DNA of 64,000 nucleotides from Roseinatronobacter ekhonensis. GTDB taxonomy: Bacteria > Pseudomonadota > Alphaproteobacteria > Rhodobacterales > Rhodobacteraceae. Position numbers and translations under genes: made by a program. Position 1 is the first letter of the stretch; the number at the start of each line of letters is the position of its first letter. Location of the stretch: assembly GCF_900499075.1 (NCBI RefSeq), contig NZ_UIHC01000008.1:62001-126000 (forward strand). The letters are read 5' to 3'. Positions 1 through 7,776 of the stretch are shown here, in pieces. The notes below the pieces were generated by a model that saw only the letters and a program-made list of their open reading frames with translations, was not told where the DNA came from and searched no databases.

Positions 1-228
1 GTCCACCACAAGGTTTTCGAACCAGTGCTGCACCACGAGAGTTATCTCTTCGGGGTAGCGGTCGCGCAGCCAGTCGGCCATCTGCACGTCGGGATGGCCG
101 GTATCGACAGTAATGAAGAAATGATGCTCGCCGGGCAAACCATCTTCCGCCACACGGTCCATCACGGACCGGATCAGACCGCGCATGGCGTCATGCATCA
201 GGTTGCCATAGTCGATTTCACCACTCAT
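1..228 (-). CDS. sspB: SspB family ClpXP adaptor, N-terminal part (runs off window)
   Basis: Only the first 76 codons are present; the gene continues beyond base 1. The protein begins MSGEIDYGNLMHDAMRG and contains the segment LPGEHHFFITVDT followed by RYPEEITLVVQHWF, which matches the start of the alphaproteobacterial SspB family. SspB tethers ssrA-tagged proteins to ClpXP and speeds their degradation. The ATG is preceded by a purine-rich AGAGAAGGCAAG stretch. The next gene upstream on the same strand is the tmRNA gene that makes the tag SspB recognises, so tag synthesis and tag recognition lie side by side. Identification is from remembered family sequence; the C-terminal ClpX-binding tail is outside the window. 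Confidence 0.88.
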   Translation of the reverse strand, partial: MSGEIDYGNLMHDAMRGLIRSVMDRVAEDGLPGEHHFFITVDTGHPDVQMADWLRDRYPEEITLVVQHWFENLVVD

Positions 229-328
229 GCCGATCTTGCCTTCTCTCTCGCTATGCGCACCAACATAACCGAGTCGGACCCAAATGAAAGGGGCGCAATC
301 GGGTTCGGTCACAAAATGCGGGGAAAGT

Positions 329-637
329 GCAGGCTTCTGTTGCCAGGTGCCTGCGAACCCCGCCTTACGCGGCTAAGCGCAAGGGCTTAAGTTTCGGTTT
401 GGTTACTGCTTACGCAGCAACTGCTACCGGAGCACGGTTGTCATTTGCAACTGTACGTTTTGCACCGATAACGGTGGTGGCTCACCGAGGCAAAGCATAA
501 CCCCTTTACACGTTCGTCGATCCTGTTTCGGCCCCATGATCCCCAAATGAAGGATGTTGGTGGAGCCGCCGGGTACCGCCCCCGGGTCCGATCCGCTTAT
601 TCCGAGCGCGTTTATGCCCATAGTCCCTTGCGAGACA
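329..637 (-). ncRNA. ssrA: Circularly permuted two-piece tmRNA
   Basis: Read on the minus strand, the acceptor piece comes first and ends in CGGCTCCACCA (CCA at 560-558), with a T-arm stem CCGGG/CCCGG. After a 22-base spacer the coding piece begins GGGGCCG at 535; GGGGCCG pairs with CGGCUCC with the G-U at the third pair that AlaRS recognises. The tag reading frame lies at 448-410 and encodes ANDNRAPVAVAA followed by TAA, a clear ssrA tag. This order (acceptor piece, spacer, coding piece) is the permuted form known from alphaproteobacteria; processing yields two RNAs that pair. A hairpin GCAGGC...GCCTGC at 354-329 closes the 3' side. The outer ends are estimates: the 5' end from the promoter, the 3' end from that hairpin. 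Confidence 0.95.
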
Positions 638-642
638 TGACA

Positions 643-671
643 GATGTAAGCGCCTCGGGCGACCAGTGCAA
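643..671 (-). promoter_or_regulatory. Probable tmRNA promoter
   Basis: On the minus strand TTGCAC (671-666) and TACATC (648-643) are separated by 17 bases, a good housekeeping sigma arrangement. It predicts a transcript start near 636, just before the acceptor piece of the tmRNA. Seen directly; activity is inferred. Confidence 0.6.
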
Positions 672-769
672 GGGGGCGCGCAAACGGGCCATGCGTCGGC
701 TGCCCTTGGATTATGCGCCAAGCCCCGCTCCGGGGTTTGTGATCGTTGCGTGATCGGGTTGCGCTTGTT

Positions 770-789
770 TATGAGAATGATTTGCATTT
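770..789. promoter_or_regulatory. Possible Fur/Mur-family site upstream of sitA
   Basis: The stretch ATGAGAATGATTTGCATTT just upstream of the sitA promoter is an imperfect dyad resembling Fur-family boxes (half-sites TGAGAAT and ATTTGCA). Fur-type repressors (Mur) commonly control sit operons in this order. The assignment is by resemblance only. Confidence 0.4.
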
Positions 790-792
790 ACG

Positions 793-821
793 TTGACGTT
801 GCGACTTATTCGCAATAGATA
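793..821 (+). promoter_or_regulatory. sitA promoter with operator filling the spacer
   Basis: TTGACG (793-798) and TAGATA (816-821) stand exactly 17 bases apart, and those 17 bases are the perfect palindrome TTGCGA-N5-TCGCAA (799-815). A repressor dimer there would block polymerase directly. The predicted start is near 828, followed by a strong AAGGAG site at 834-839. Mn(II)/Fe(II)-responsive Mur is the natural candidate given the transporter downstream, but the regulator cannot be named from sequence. Confidence 0.65.
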
Positions 822-849
822 TCATCCAAGATCAAGGAGAACTGTTTCG

Positions 850-1809
850 ATGCGTGCCATGACACGTTTTTTCAAAGGCCTGACGCTCGCCGCTGCCGCT
901 GCCCTGTTTTCGGCCCCTCTGGCGGCGCAAGACCGGGTGCAAGTGGTGGCCACCACGGGAATGATCGCCGACACCGCCCGCGCCGTGGGCGGCGACTTGG
1001 TCGAGTTGCAAGCGCTGATGGGTCCGGGCGTGGACCCGCATGCTTTCCGCCAGACCCGCACCGACATTGTCGCACTGGCCCGTGCCGATCTGGTGCTGTG
1101 GAACGGCCTGTTTCTGGAAGCGCAGATGGAAGATTTCCTTCTGGAACTTGGGGAAACCGGAAATGTCGTGGCCGTGACAGAGGCATTGGCGCAAGATCGC
1201 CTTCTGGCCTCTGAGGATTACGAGGGCCGCTTCGACCCGCATGTCTGGATGGACCCGGCGCTCTGGGCAGATGTGACACTGGCAATACGCGACGCGCTGA
1301 GTGTGACACTGCCCGAGGGCGCCGACACATTCGCTGCCAACGCCGATGCTTACCTGCAAGAGCTTGCGCAGCTGGCAAGCTATTCGGACGAGGTTCTGGC
1401 CAGCGTGCCGCAGGATGCGCGCATTCTTCTGACATCGCATGACGCATTCGGCTATTTCGGGGCAGCTTACGGGTTCGAGGTGGTTGGCATTCAGGGCCTG
1501 TCCACCGCGTCAGAAGCCGGTCTGCGGCGCATTGCCGATCTGGTCGATATGCTGGTTGCGCGCGACATCGGCGCGGTGTTTGTCGAAACCTCTGTCAGCG
1601 ACCGCAACATTCGCGCGCTGATCGAAGGGGCGGCGGCACAGGGCCACGAAGTCATCATCGGCGGCGAATTGTTTTCCGACGCCATGGGCGAAACCGGCAG
1701 CTATGAAGGAACCTATATCGGGATGATCGACCATAACGTGACCACCATCGCGCGCGCGCTTGGCGGCAGCGCCCCTGAACGCGGAATGAACGGACAGCTT
1801 GCCCAATGA
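850..1809 (+). CDS. sitA: Manganese/iron ABC transporter, periplasmic binding protein
   Basis: A 319-residue cluster A-I metal-binding protein. Residues 1-26 are a Sec signal peptide ending in LAAQ. The four expected metal ligands are visible: His64 (VDPHAF), His131 (DPHVW), Glu246 (FVETSVSD) and Asp294 (GMIDHN). There is no His-rich loop of the kind that marks zinc-binding ZnuA, and the operon has two permeases, which favours Mn(II)/Fe(II) uptake of the SitABCD/MntABCD type. The ATG at 850 was chosen because AAGGAG lies 9 bases upstream; 859 is an alternative. The stop overlaps the ATPase gene by four bases. Metal preference is inferred. Confidence 0.9.
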   Translation: MRAMTRFFKGLTLAAAAALFSAPLAAQDRVQVVATTGMIADTARAVGGDLVELQALMGPGVDPHAFRQTRTDIVALARADLVLWNGLFLEAQMEDFLLELGETGNVVAVTEALAQDRLLASEDYEGRFDPHVWMDPALWADVTLAIRDALSVTLPEGADTFAANADAYLQELAQLASYSDEVLASVPQDARILLTSHDAFGYFGAAYGFEVVGIQGLSTASEAGLRRIADLVDMLVARDIGAVFVETSVSDRNIRALIEGAAAQGHEVIIGGELFSDAMGETGSYEGTYIGMIDHNVTTIARALGGSAPERGMNGQLAQ

Positions 1810-2573
1810 CGGATTTGCCCGCTCATAGCCCCCTTGCGGTGCGCGGCCTGAGCGTGACCTATGGCGACAAACCCGCCGTGCAGGCGGTGGACGCCACCTT
1901 CCCACGCGCGGCCCTGTCTGCGATTATCGGGCCGAACGGGGCGGGCAAATCTACCTTTCTAAAGGCCTGCCTTGGCATAATCCCGCGCCTGTCGGGCGAG
2001 GTGTCGATCTTTGGACAACCCTTTGCACAAGCGCGCGGGCGCGTGGCCTATGTGCCGCAACGCGCCAGTGTCGACTGGGATTTTCCGACAACCGCGCTGG
2101 AGGTGGTCCAGATGGGCCAATACCGCCGTGCGGGGCTGTGGGGTCGGCTGTCGGGCAGCGCCCGCGCGCAGGCGTTGGACTGTTTGAACCGCGTTGGCAT
2201 GGCAGATTTCGCCACCCGCCAGATCGGACAATTATCGGGCGGACAGCAACAACGCGTGTTTCTGGCCCGTGCCCTGGCCCAAGAGGCCGATCTTTATCTG
2301 CTCGACGAGCCGTTCGCCGGGGTGGATGCCGCGACAGAGCGCGCGATTGTCGATGTGCTGCGCGGGCTGCGCGCCGAGGGGAAATCGGTCATCGCCGTGC
2401 ATCATGACCTGTCCACGGTCGAAGACTATTTCGACCATGTGTTCCTTATCAACCAGCGTGCGATGGCCGAAGGGCCGGTTGCCCGTGCCTTCACCCCCGA
2501 TGCATTGCACGCCACGTATGGCGGTCGGCTCGGTCTGGCAGCCGCCCCGCAGACGGTGCAGGCAGCGGAATGA
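1806..2573 (+). CDS. sitB: Manganese/iron ABC transporter, ATP-binding protein
   Basis: 255 residues, usual length for the family. The Walker A motif GPNGAGKST is at 42-50, the ABC signature LSGGQQQR at 143-150 and Walker B LLDEP at 165-169, followed by the H-loop histidine in AVHHDLS. It powers the permeases encoded directly downstream. The ATG overlaps the sitA stop (ATGA), and its own stop overlaps the next gene in the same way, so the four genes are translationally coupled. Confidence 0.93.
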   Translation: MTDLPAHSPLAVRGLSVTYGDKPAVQAVDATFPRAALSAIIGPNGAGKSTFLKACLGIIPRLSGEVSIFGQPFAQARGRVAYVPQRASVDWDFPTTALEVVQMGQYRRAGLWGRLSGSARAQALDCLNRVGMADFATRQIGQLSGGQQQRVFLARALAQEADLYLLDEPFAGVDAATERAIVDVLRGLRAEGKSVIAVHHDLSTVEDYFDHVFLINQRAMAEGPVARAFTPDALHATYGGRLGLAAAPQTVQAAE

Positions 2574-3493
2574 GCCTGGTTCTGGATGCGCTGACTTTGC
2601 AAGCGGGCTATAACGCCGCGCTGGTCGCCACAGGTGCGGCGCTGCTTGGTGTGGCCGCCGGAGCGTCGGGCAGCTTCTTGCTGTTGCGCAAGCGGGCACT
2701 TGTGTCGGACGCGGTCGCGCATGCTGCGTTGCCGGGCATTGTTCTGGCCTTCATGGTGATGGTGGCCTTTGGCGGTGCGGGCCGGTCGCTGGCGGGGCTG
2801 TTGCTGGGTGCGGCCCTAAGCGGCGGCGTGGGCCTGCTGGCCATGACATGGATCACCAAGCGCACCCGGCTGGCCGAAGATGCCGCCATCGGCGCGGTTC
2901 TGGGCGTGTTTTTCGGCGCGGGCGTGGTGTTGCTGACACTGGTGCAGACCATGCAGGCCGGGCGTCAGGCCGGGCTGGAAGGGTTTTTGCTGGGGTCCAC
3001 CGCAGGGATGCTGCGCGAGGATGCGATCCTGATTGCGCTTGGCGGCGCGGTGGTGCTGGCGTTGTGCTGGCTTATGCGCCGCCCCATGACGCTGGTGGCG
3101 TTTGACCCCGCCTATGCCGCCACGCTTGGCTATAACACGCGCGCGATTGACCTTGCGATGATGGGTCTGGCAACAGCGGTCACGGTCATCGGGCTGAAGC
3201 TGGTCGGGCTTGTGCTGATCGTGGCGCTGCTGATCATCCCGCCCGCCGCCGCCCGCTTCTGGACCGAACGCACCGGCGTCATGGTCTGGGTTGCGGGCGG
3301 TATCGGCGGGGCGGGTGCCTATCTTGGGGCGGCCATCTCGGCCACCGCGCCCGCCCTGCCCACCGGCCCGATCATCGTGCTGGTTCTGGCGGCGGGGTTC
3401 ACATTGTCGATGCTGTTTGCCCCCGCGCGCGGCATCCTGGGCGGGGCGCTGCGCCATGCGAGGCTGCGCCGCCAGATGCAAAGGGGCGAATAA
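2570..3493 (+). CDS. sitC: Manganese/iron ABC transporter, permease 1
   Basis: A 307-residue ABC-3 family integral membrane protein with about eight hydrophobic segments. It carries the family hallmarks RKRALVSDAVAHAALPG near residues 40-57 (the cytoplasmic coupling region) and a late LVGLVLIVALLIIPPAAAR segment. The presence of two consecutive permeases is typical of Sit/Mnt systems, whereas Znu systems have one. Both ends overlap neighbours by 1-4 bases. Assignment of the letter C rather than D follows gene order only. Confidence 0.9.
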   Translation: MSLVLDALTLQAGYNAALVATGAALLGVAAGASGSFLLLRKRALVSDAVAHAALPGIVLAFMVMVAFGGAGRSLAGLLLGAALSGGVGLLAMTWITKRTRLAEDAAIGAVLGVFFGAGVVLLTLVQTMQAGRQAGLEGFLLGSTAGMLREDAILIALGGAVVLALCWLMRRPMTLVAFDPAYAATLGYNTRAIDLAMMGLATAVTVIGLKLVGLVLIVALLIIPPAAARFWTERTGVMVWVAGGIGGAGAYLGAAISATAPALPTGPIIVLVLAAGFTLSMLFAPARGILGGALRHARLRRQMQRGE

Positions 3494-4410
3494 TGGGGGC
3501 GGAATTCGTTCAATTCTCGCTGACCCCCATCCTGATCGGGATGTTTGCGGCCATGGCCTGCGCCCTGCCCGGCAACTTCCTGATCCTGCGCCGACAGGCC
3601 CTGATCGGCGACGCAATCAGCCATGTCGTCTTGCCCGGCATCGTCGTGGGCTTTCTGGTCAGCGGCACGATCGCGGCGGGACCGATGGGGCTTGGCGCGG
3701 CAGGCGCGGCCCTTGTCGCCGTGGTACTGATAGAGGCGATCCGCCGCTTTGGCAGGGTCGAACCGGGCGCTGCGATGGGCGTTGTGTTCACAACCATGTT
3801 CGCCGCCGGCGTGCTTTTGCTGGAACAAACCGGAAGCGCGCAGGTGCATCTGGACGTGGAACATGCGCTGATGGGCAATCTTGAACAGTTGATCTGGCTG
3901 CGCGCGTCTGGCTGGGCGTCACTGACCGACCCTGCGGCACTGGCCACCCTGCCCCCCGAATTGACGCGCATGGCGCTGGCTTGCGCGGTTATCACTGGTC
4001 TGGTGCTGGCCTTCTGGCGCTGGCTGAAAATTGCGACCTTTGACGAAGGCTTCGCGCAGTCGCTGGGCATTCCCACGGGCGCTTTGGGCTTTGGGTTGGT
4101 GATTGCCGCCGCCCTTGCCGCCGTGGCCGCGTTTCAGGCGGTGGGGTCCATTCTGGTCATCGCCATGTTCATCTGCCCGCCCGCCGCGGCACGGTTGATG
4201 ACCAACTCTCTGACATCCCAAGTCTGCTGGTCGCTGCTATTCGCCGCGCTCTCGGCCATCTTCGGCTATGTGCTGGCAGGCTACGGCCCACTCTGGCTGG
4301 GCGGGCAGCACGCGGTGTCCGCCGCCGGCATGATTGCCGTGGTGTCAGGCATAATTCTTGGGCTGGCGGCGCTGCTCGGACCGTGCCGCAAGGGCGCACA
4401 GGCAATCTGA
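3493..4410 (+). CDS. sitD: Manganese/iron ABC transporter, permease 2
   Basis: 305 residues, homologous to the preceding permease: RRQALIGDAISHVVLPG near residues 33-49 and VGSILVIAMFICPPAAAR late in the protein. It starts within the stop of sitC (TAATG). About eight membrane segments are visible. The gene is the last of the operon and ends five bases from the convergent stop of the His-rich protein gene; no clear hairpin terminator fits between them. Confidence 0.9.
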   Translation: MGAEFVQFSLTPILIGMFAAMACALPGNFLILRRQALIGDAISHVVLPGIVVGFLVSGTIAAGPMGLGAAGAALVAVVLIEAIRRFGRVEPGAAMGVVFTTMFAAGVLLLEQTGSAQVHLDVEHALMGNLEQLIWLRASGWASLTDPAALATLPPELTRMALACAVITGLVLAFWRWLKIATFDEGFAQSLGIPTGALGFGLVIAAALAAVAAFQAVGSILVIAMFICPPAAARLMTNSLTSQVCWSLLFAALSAIFGYVLAGYGPLWLGGQHAVSAAGMIAVVSGIILGLAALLGPCRKGAQAI

Positions 4411-4415
4411 CCGGA

Positions 4416-5006
4416 TCAGCCGCCCTGCATCATCTTTTCATGCACCGCTTGCATGCCGCGCTCGGCCATGTCGCTGACCTCGGCCGCATGGACATGCAAA
4501 GCTGCCACCATTTCGGGATCGTCAGAGGTCTGCACCACGACGATTCCTGCCTCTGTCATCTCGATCTCTGTCTCGATCGCGTCGGGACGTTCGAAGAAAA
4601 TGTCTAGCGTCCGGCTTTGGATAGCGATCTGCGGATCGCGCCCCTCTTCCACCCACGCGATCATGCCGACAACATGGCTGATAAGAGCGGCCATCACATC
4701 GGGATCGGTCGCGCTTGTGACGGTGCGAATTCCATTGGGAAGCAGGTCGACCTCGCGGCGCAGGGTCTGGAAGTTGCGGAACATCACTGCGAGTTCTTCG
4801 CTTTCCAGCTCCGTCGCATCAAGGCCGCGCAAACCGGGCATGGCCGCCTCGTCATGGCCGGTGCCGTCCGCTCCGTGCCTATGCGCATGGATTCCGCCAT
4901 GCCCTATCATCTGCGCAATGGCGCGGTGGTCGGACAGGTAAAAGGCCGCTCCAAGCGCGCCTGCTCCAAGCAGAACACCGGCGATCACGGCCTGTTTCAG
5001 ATGCAT
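4416..5006 (-). CDS. Membrane-anchored His-rich protein of unknown function
   Basis: 196 residues; I do not recognise a named family. Residues 4-22 form an uncleaved-looking hydrophobic anchor or signal, followed by a His-rich linker (HGGIHAHRHG, then GTGHDEAAM). The rest is a soluble alpha/beta-looking domain with an acidic strand-rich end and a C-terminal helix HVHAAEVSDMAERGMQAVHEKMM. The His/Met content suggests a periplasmic metal ligand. Its end faces the end of sitD with five bases between. The ATG at 5006 follows GGAAGAGAG; a longer in-frame start at 5033 lacks a site. Metal binding is an inference from composition and neighbourhood. Confidence 0.7.
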   Translation of the reverse strand: MHLKQAVIAGVLLGAGALGAAFYLSDHRAIAQMIGHGGIHAHRHGADGTGHDEAAMPGLRGLDATELESEELAVMFRNFQTLRREVDLLPNGIRTVTSATDPDVMAALISHVVGMIAWVEEGRDPQIAIQSRTLDIFFERPDAIETEIEMTEAGIVVVQTSDDPEMVAALHVHAAEVSDMAERGMQAVHEKMMQGG

Positions 5007-5099
5007 GTCTCTCTTCCACTCACATGTCGCCATATTGCACGGCTTTGGGGCTGGGACACGCGCAATCTATGGCCGTCACACGATTGTGCGGGCAGCGCG

Positions 5100-5765
5100 C
5101 TAGCTCGGCAGTTTGTCGCGCAGAAACGACAAAGCCAGTGACAGCCCGTCATGCGCGATGCCATGCGCCGTGCCTTTGGAAATGTGGCTGTAGGTCTCGA
5201 ACCCTTCGGCGACCAGCGCGTCGGCGGCCTCGGGCAAAGAGGCAACCGGCACCACGTCGTCCTGATCGCCATGGACCAGCAACACTGGCGGGCGGCTGAC
5301 GGTTTCGGCCTCTAGCAACTCTGGCGCAAGCAAACGGCCCGAAAAACCGACAATGGCCGCTACGGGCGCGGCGCGGCGTGGCGCGACATGCAGGCTTAGC
5401 ATCGTGCCTTGGGAGAAACCAACCAGCGCCAGCGCCTCGGGGGCAAGCCCCTCGGTTTCCAGAATACCGTCCAGAAAGGCGTTGAAATCCTCCGCAGCCG
5501 CGACAAGCCCCGCGCGCGCCTGCTCTTCGGATGAGCCGTCGATCCACGGGATCGGGAACCATTGGAACCCCATGGGGTTTGCGGCGCTGCGCTCTGGCGC
5601 GTCGGGCGCGTAGAACACAGTATTCGGCATGTGTGGCCCCAACGGATCGGCCAGCCCCAACAGGTCGGACCCATCCGCGCCATAGCCATGCACGAACACC
5701 ACCGCAGAGCTTGCTTTGCCCCCGTTTGCCGGTCCGCGCTTTTCCGATTGCAATACCCGTGTCAT
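5100..5765 (-). CDS. Phospholipase/carboxylesterase family alpha/beta hydrolase
   Basis: 221 residues of the Abhydrolase_2 family. Visible are the oxyanion-side motif VFVHGYGADGSDL, the nucleophile elbow LVGFSQGTM (Ser), the acid in LLVHGDQDDVVP (Asp) and the histidine in KGTAHGIAHDG. Such enzymes hydrolyse short esters or lysophospholipids in the cytoplasm; no signal peptide is present. The start overlaps the stop of the DNA glycosylase gene (ATGA), so the two are co-transcribed. Exact substrate is unknown. Confidence 0.88.
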   Translation of the reverse strand: MTRVLQSEKRGPANGGKASSAVVFVHGYGADGSDLLGLADPLGPHMPNTVFYAPDAPERSAANPMGFQWFPIPWIDGSSEEQARAGLVAAAEDFNAFLDGILETEGLAPEALALVGFSQGTMLSLHVAPRRAAPVAAIVGFSGRLLAPELLEAETVSRPPVLLVHGDQDDVVPVASLPEAADALVAEGFETYSHISKGTAHGIAHDGLSLALSFLRDKLPS

Positions 5766-6409
5766 ATGACGCCTTCCCTGTCGGTTTCCACCCGGTAATA
5801 GGCCCACAATAGCCCCGCCGCAACCGTGCGCCACGGCGACCACGCCTCGGCCATGCGGCGCATGGGGGCCTCTCGCGGGCGGTCGGGCAACTCGAACAGG
5901 CGGCGCGCGGATTCTTGCAGCGCCAGATCGTTGGGCGCGAAGACATCGGCGCGGCCAAGGCTGAACATCGCGTAGATCTCGGCGGTCCAGCGGCCAATGC
6001 CGGTGACTTGCACCAAGGTCGCCGTCACCTCGGCATCGGGCGCGTGGCGCAGCGCGTCAAAATCGATCCCCGCCTCTGCCAGCGCCCTTGCATAGCGGAT
6101 TTTCTGGCGCGACAGGCCGGGGGCGCGCAACGTCTCGTCATCGGAGGCCAGAACGGCCTCTGGCGTGGTCAGGCCCGCCGCCTCCATCCGCTCCCAGATG
6201 GCGCGCGCGGCATGGGTGCTGACCTGCTGGCCAATGATCGCCCCCAAGAGATGCGCGAACCCCTCGGGCCTGCGCCGCAGCGGCGGAGTGCCTGTCAGCG
6301 CCAACGCATGGGCAAAACGCGGCTCGCGCGCGGCCAGCCATTCCGCCCCTTCGGCCATGCAATCCTCTGTGGTCAGGATGCGGCCAATCGGCGCCGGTTC
6401 ATTGCACAT
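5762..6409 (-). CDS. alkA: DNA-3-methyladenine glycosylase II (HhH-GPD family)
   Basis: 215 residues. The HhH-GPD core is clear: LLGAIIGQQVSTHAA near residue 53, the hairpin VTGIGRWTAEIYAMF, and the catalytic aspartate in FAPNDLALQ. It removes alkylated purines to start base-excision repair. It lacks the N-terminal domain of the longer E. coli AlkA, as is normal for the short form. The gene symbol is by family rather than strict orthology. The start ATG at 6409 gives the ordinary length; longer in-frame extensions run through the promoter of the divergent MFS gene. Confidence 0.87.
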   Translation of the reverse strand: MCNEPAPIGRILTTEDCMAEGAEWLAAREPRFAHALALTGTPPLRRRPEGFAHLLGAIIGQQVSTHAARAIWERMEAAGLTTPEAVLASDDETLRAPGLSRQKIRYARALAEAGIDFDALRHAPDAEVTATLVQVTGIGRWTAEIYAMFSLGRADVFAPNDLALQESARRLFELPDRPREAPMRRMAEAWSPWRTVAAGLLWAYYRVETDREGVI

Positions 6410-6457
6410 GTAAAACACCTCTTCCAAACGGGCCAGAGCCGCGCTAATCCTGCGCGC

Positions 6458-7675
6458 ATGACAGATACGATTGCAACCCCCGCCAATGCCCGCGCAAAAC
6501 GCAACGTCCTCGTGCTTGTGGCCGCGCAGGCCGTGGTCGGGGCGCAACTGCCGGTCATGTTCATCATCGGCGGGCTTGCAGGGCAGATGCTGGCTCCCAA
6601 CCCGTGTTGGGCCACGCTGCCCATTTCGATGATCGTGCTCGGGTCCATGCTGGCCGCGACGCCGCTTGCGGGCATTATGCAAGCCTACGGTCGGCGCGCC
6701 GGGTTCTGGCTGGCTTGTGCCTGCGGTGCGGCGGGCGCGATGCTGGCGGCGTATGGGTTGTATCAGGGGGCGTTCCTGATCTTTCTGGCCGGCAGCTTGC
6801 TGTCGGGCGTCTACATGTCCGCCAACGGGTTCTACCGCTTTGCCGCGACAGACACCGCCACCCCGGAATTCCGCCCCAAGGCGATTTCCTATGTTATGGC
6901 GGGCGGGTTGTTTTCAGCGATCTTCGGGCCTCAACTGGTTTCGGCCACCTCCGATTCCATGGCGATCCCCTTTCTGGGCACCTATCTGGCGGTCATCGTG
7001 CTGAACGTCGCGGGCGCGGCGCTGCTGGGGTTTCTGGACATCCCGACACCCCCCAAAGCCGAAGAGGGCGCCTTTTCTGGCCGCCCTGTGCGCGAATTGC
7101 TGTCCAGCCCGGTGATCGCGGTCGCGATCATCTGTGGCACGGTGTCGTATGCACTGATGAACCTTGTCATGACCTCTACCCCTTTGGCGGTGGTCGGCTG
7201 CGGGTTTGAAACCGGCGACGCGGCCAATATCGTCTCTGCGCATGTTCTGGCGATGTATGCGCCGTCATTCTTTACCGGCCATCTGATCGCGCGGTTCGGC
7301 TCGCGGGTTATCGTGGCGGCGGGACTGGTCATCCTGGCACTGGCGGGCGCAGTTGCCATGTCGGGGGTAGAGCTGGAGCAGTTCTACATCGCCCTGATCC
7401 TGCTGGGGATTGGCTGGAATTTCGGCTTTATCGGTGCAACCACAATGCTGACCGCTGCCTATTCGGTGGAAGAGCGTGGGCGCGTTCAGGGGTTGAACGA
7501 CATGATCGTGTTCGGCGGCGTGTTTCTGGCCTCGCTCAGTTCGGGCAGCCTGATGAATTGCTCTGGCGGGACCACGCAAACCGGATGGCAACTGGTCAAC
7601 ATGGCGATGGTGCCGTTTCTGGTGCTGGCGGGGTCTGCGCTGATCTGGCTTGCGGCACGCCCCAAGGACGCCTGA
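6458..7675 (+). CDS. Major facilitator superfamily transporter
   Basis: 405 residues with about 12 hydrophobic segments and the characteristic cytoplasmic loop between helices 2 and 3 (AYGRRAGFW). Residues 1-15 are a short cytoplasmic tail. A repeat of the loop motif appears in the second half (ARFGSRVIV). The gene is divergent from the glycosylase with 48 bases between starts. Substrate cannot be told from sequence; drug or metabolite export is the usual default. Confidence 0.85.
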   Translation: MTDTIATPANARAKRNVLVLVAAQAVVGAQLPVMFIIGGLAGQMLAPNPCWATLPISMIVLGSMLAATPLAGIMQAYGRRAGFWLACACGAAGAMLAAYGLYQGAFLIFLAGSLLSGVYMSANGFYRFAATDTATPEFRPKAISYVMAGGLFSAIFGPQLVSATSDSMAIPFLGTYLAVIVLNVAGAALLGFLDIPTPPKAEEGAFSGRPVRELLSSPVIAVAIICGTVSYALMNLVMTSTPLAVVGCGFETGDAANIVSAHVLAMYAPSFFTGHLIARFGSRVIVAAGLVILALAGAVAMSGVELEQFYIALILLGIGWNFGFIGATTMLTAAYSVEERGRVQGLNDMIVFGGVFLASLSSGSLMNCSGGTTQTGWQLVNMAMVPFLVLAGSALIWLAARPKDA

Positions 7676-7776
7676 AACCCGCCTGACGCAACGTGATATA
7701 CCTGTTTCACTTGCGCGCCCTCCGTGCCGGTGCTTTTCTGTGCGCTACAAAAACGCCGGAACGGGAGGGGGAAGGC

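Noticed and set aside
25-390. A plus-strand frame over sspB and the tmRNA 3' end
   Set aside because: It overlaps an SspB N-terminus and a structured RNA; the translation shows no domain.
424-787. Small frames in the region 424-787
   Set aside because: They are readings of the permuted tmRNA gene and its promoter, not protein genes.
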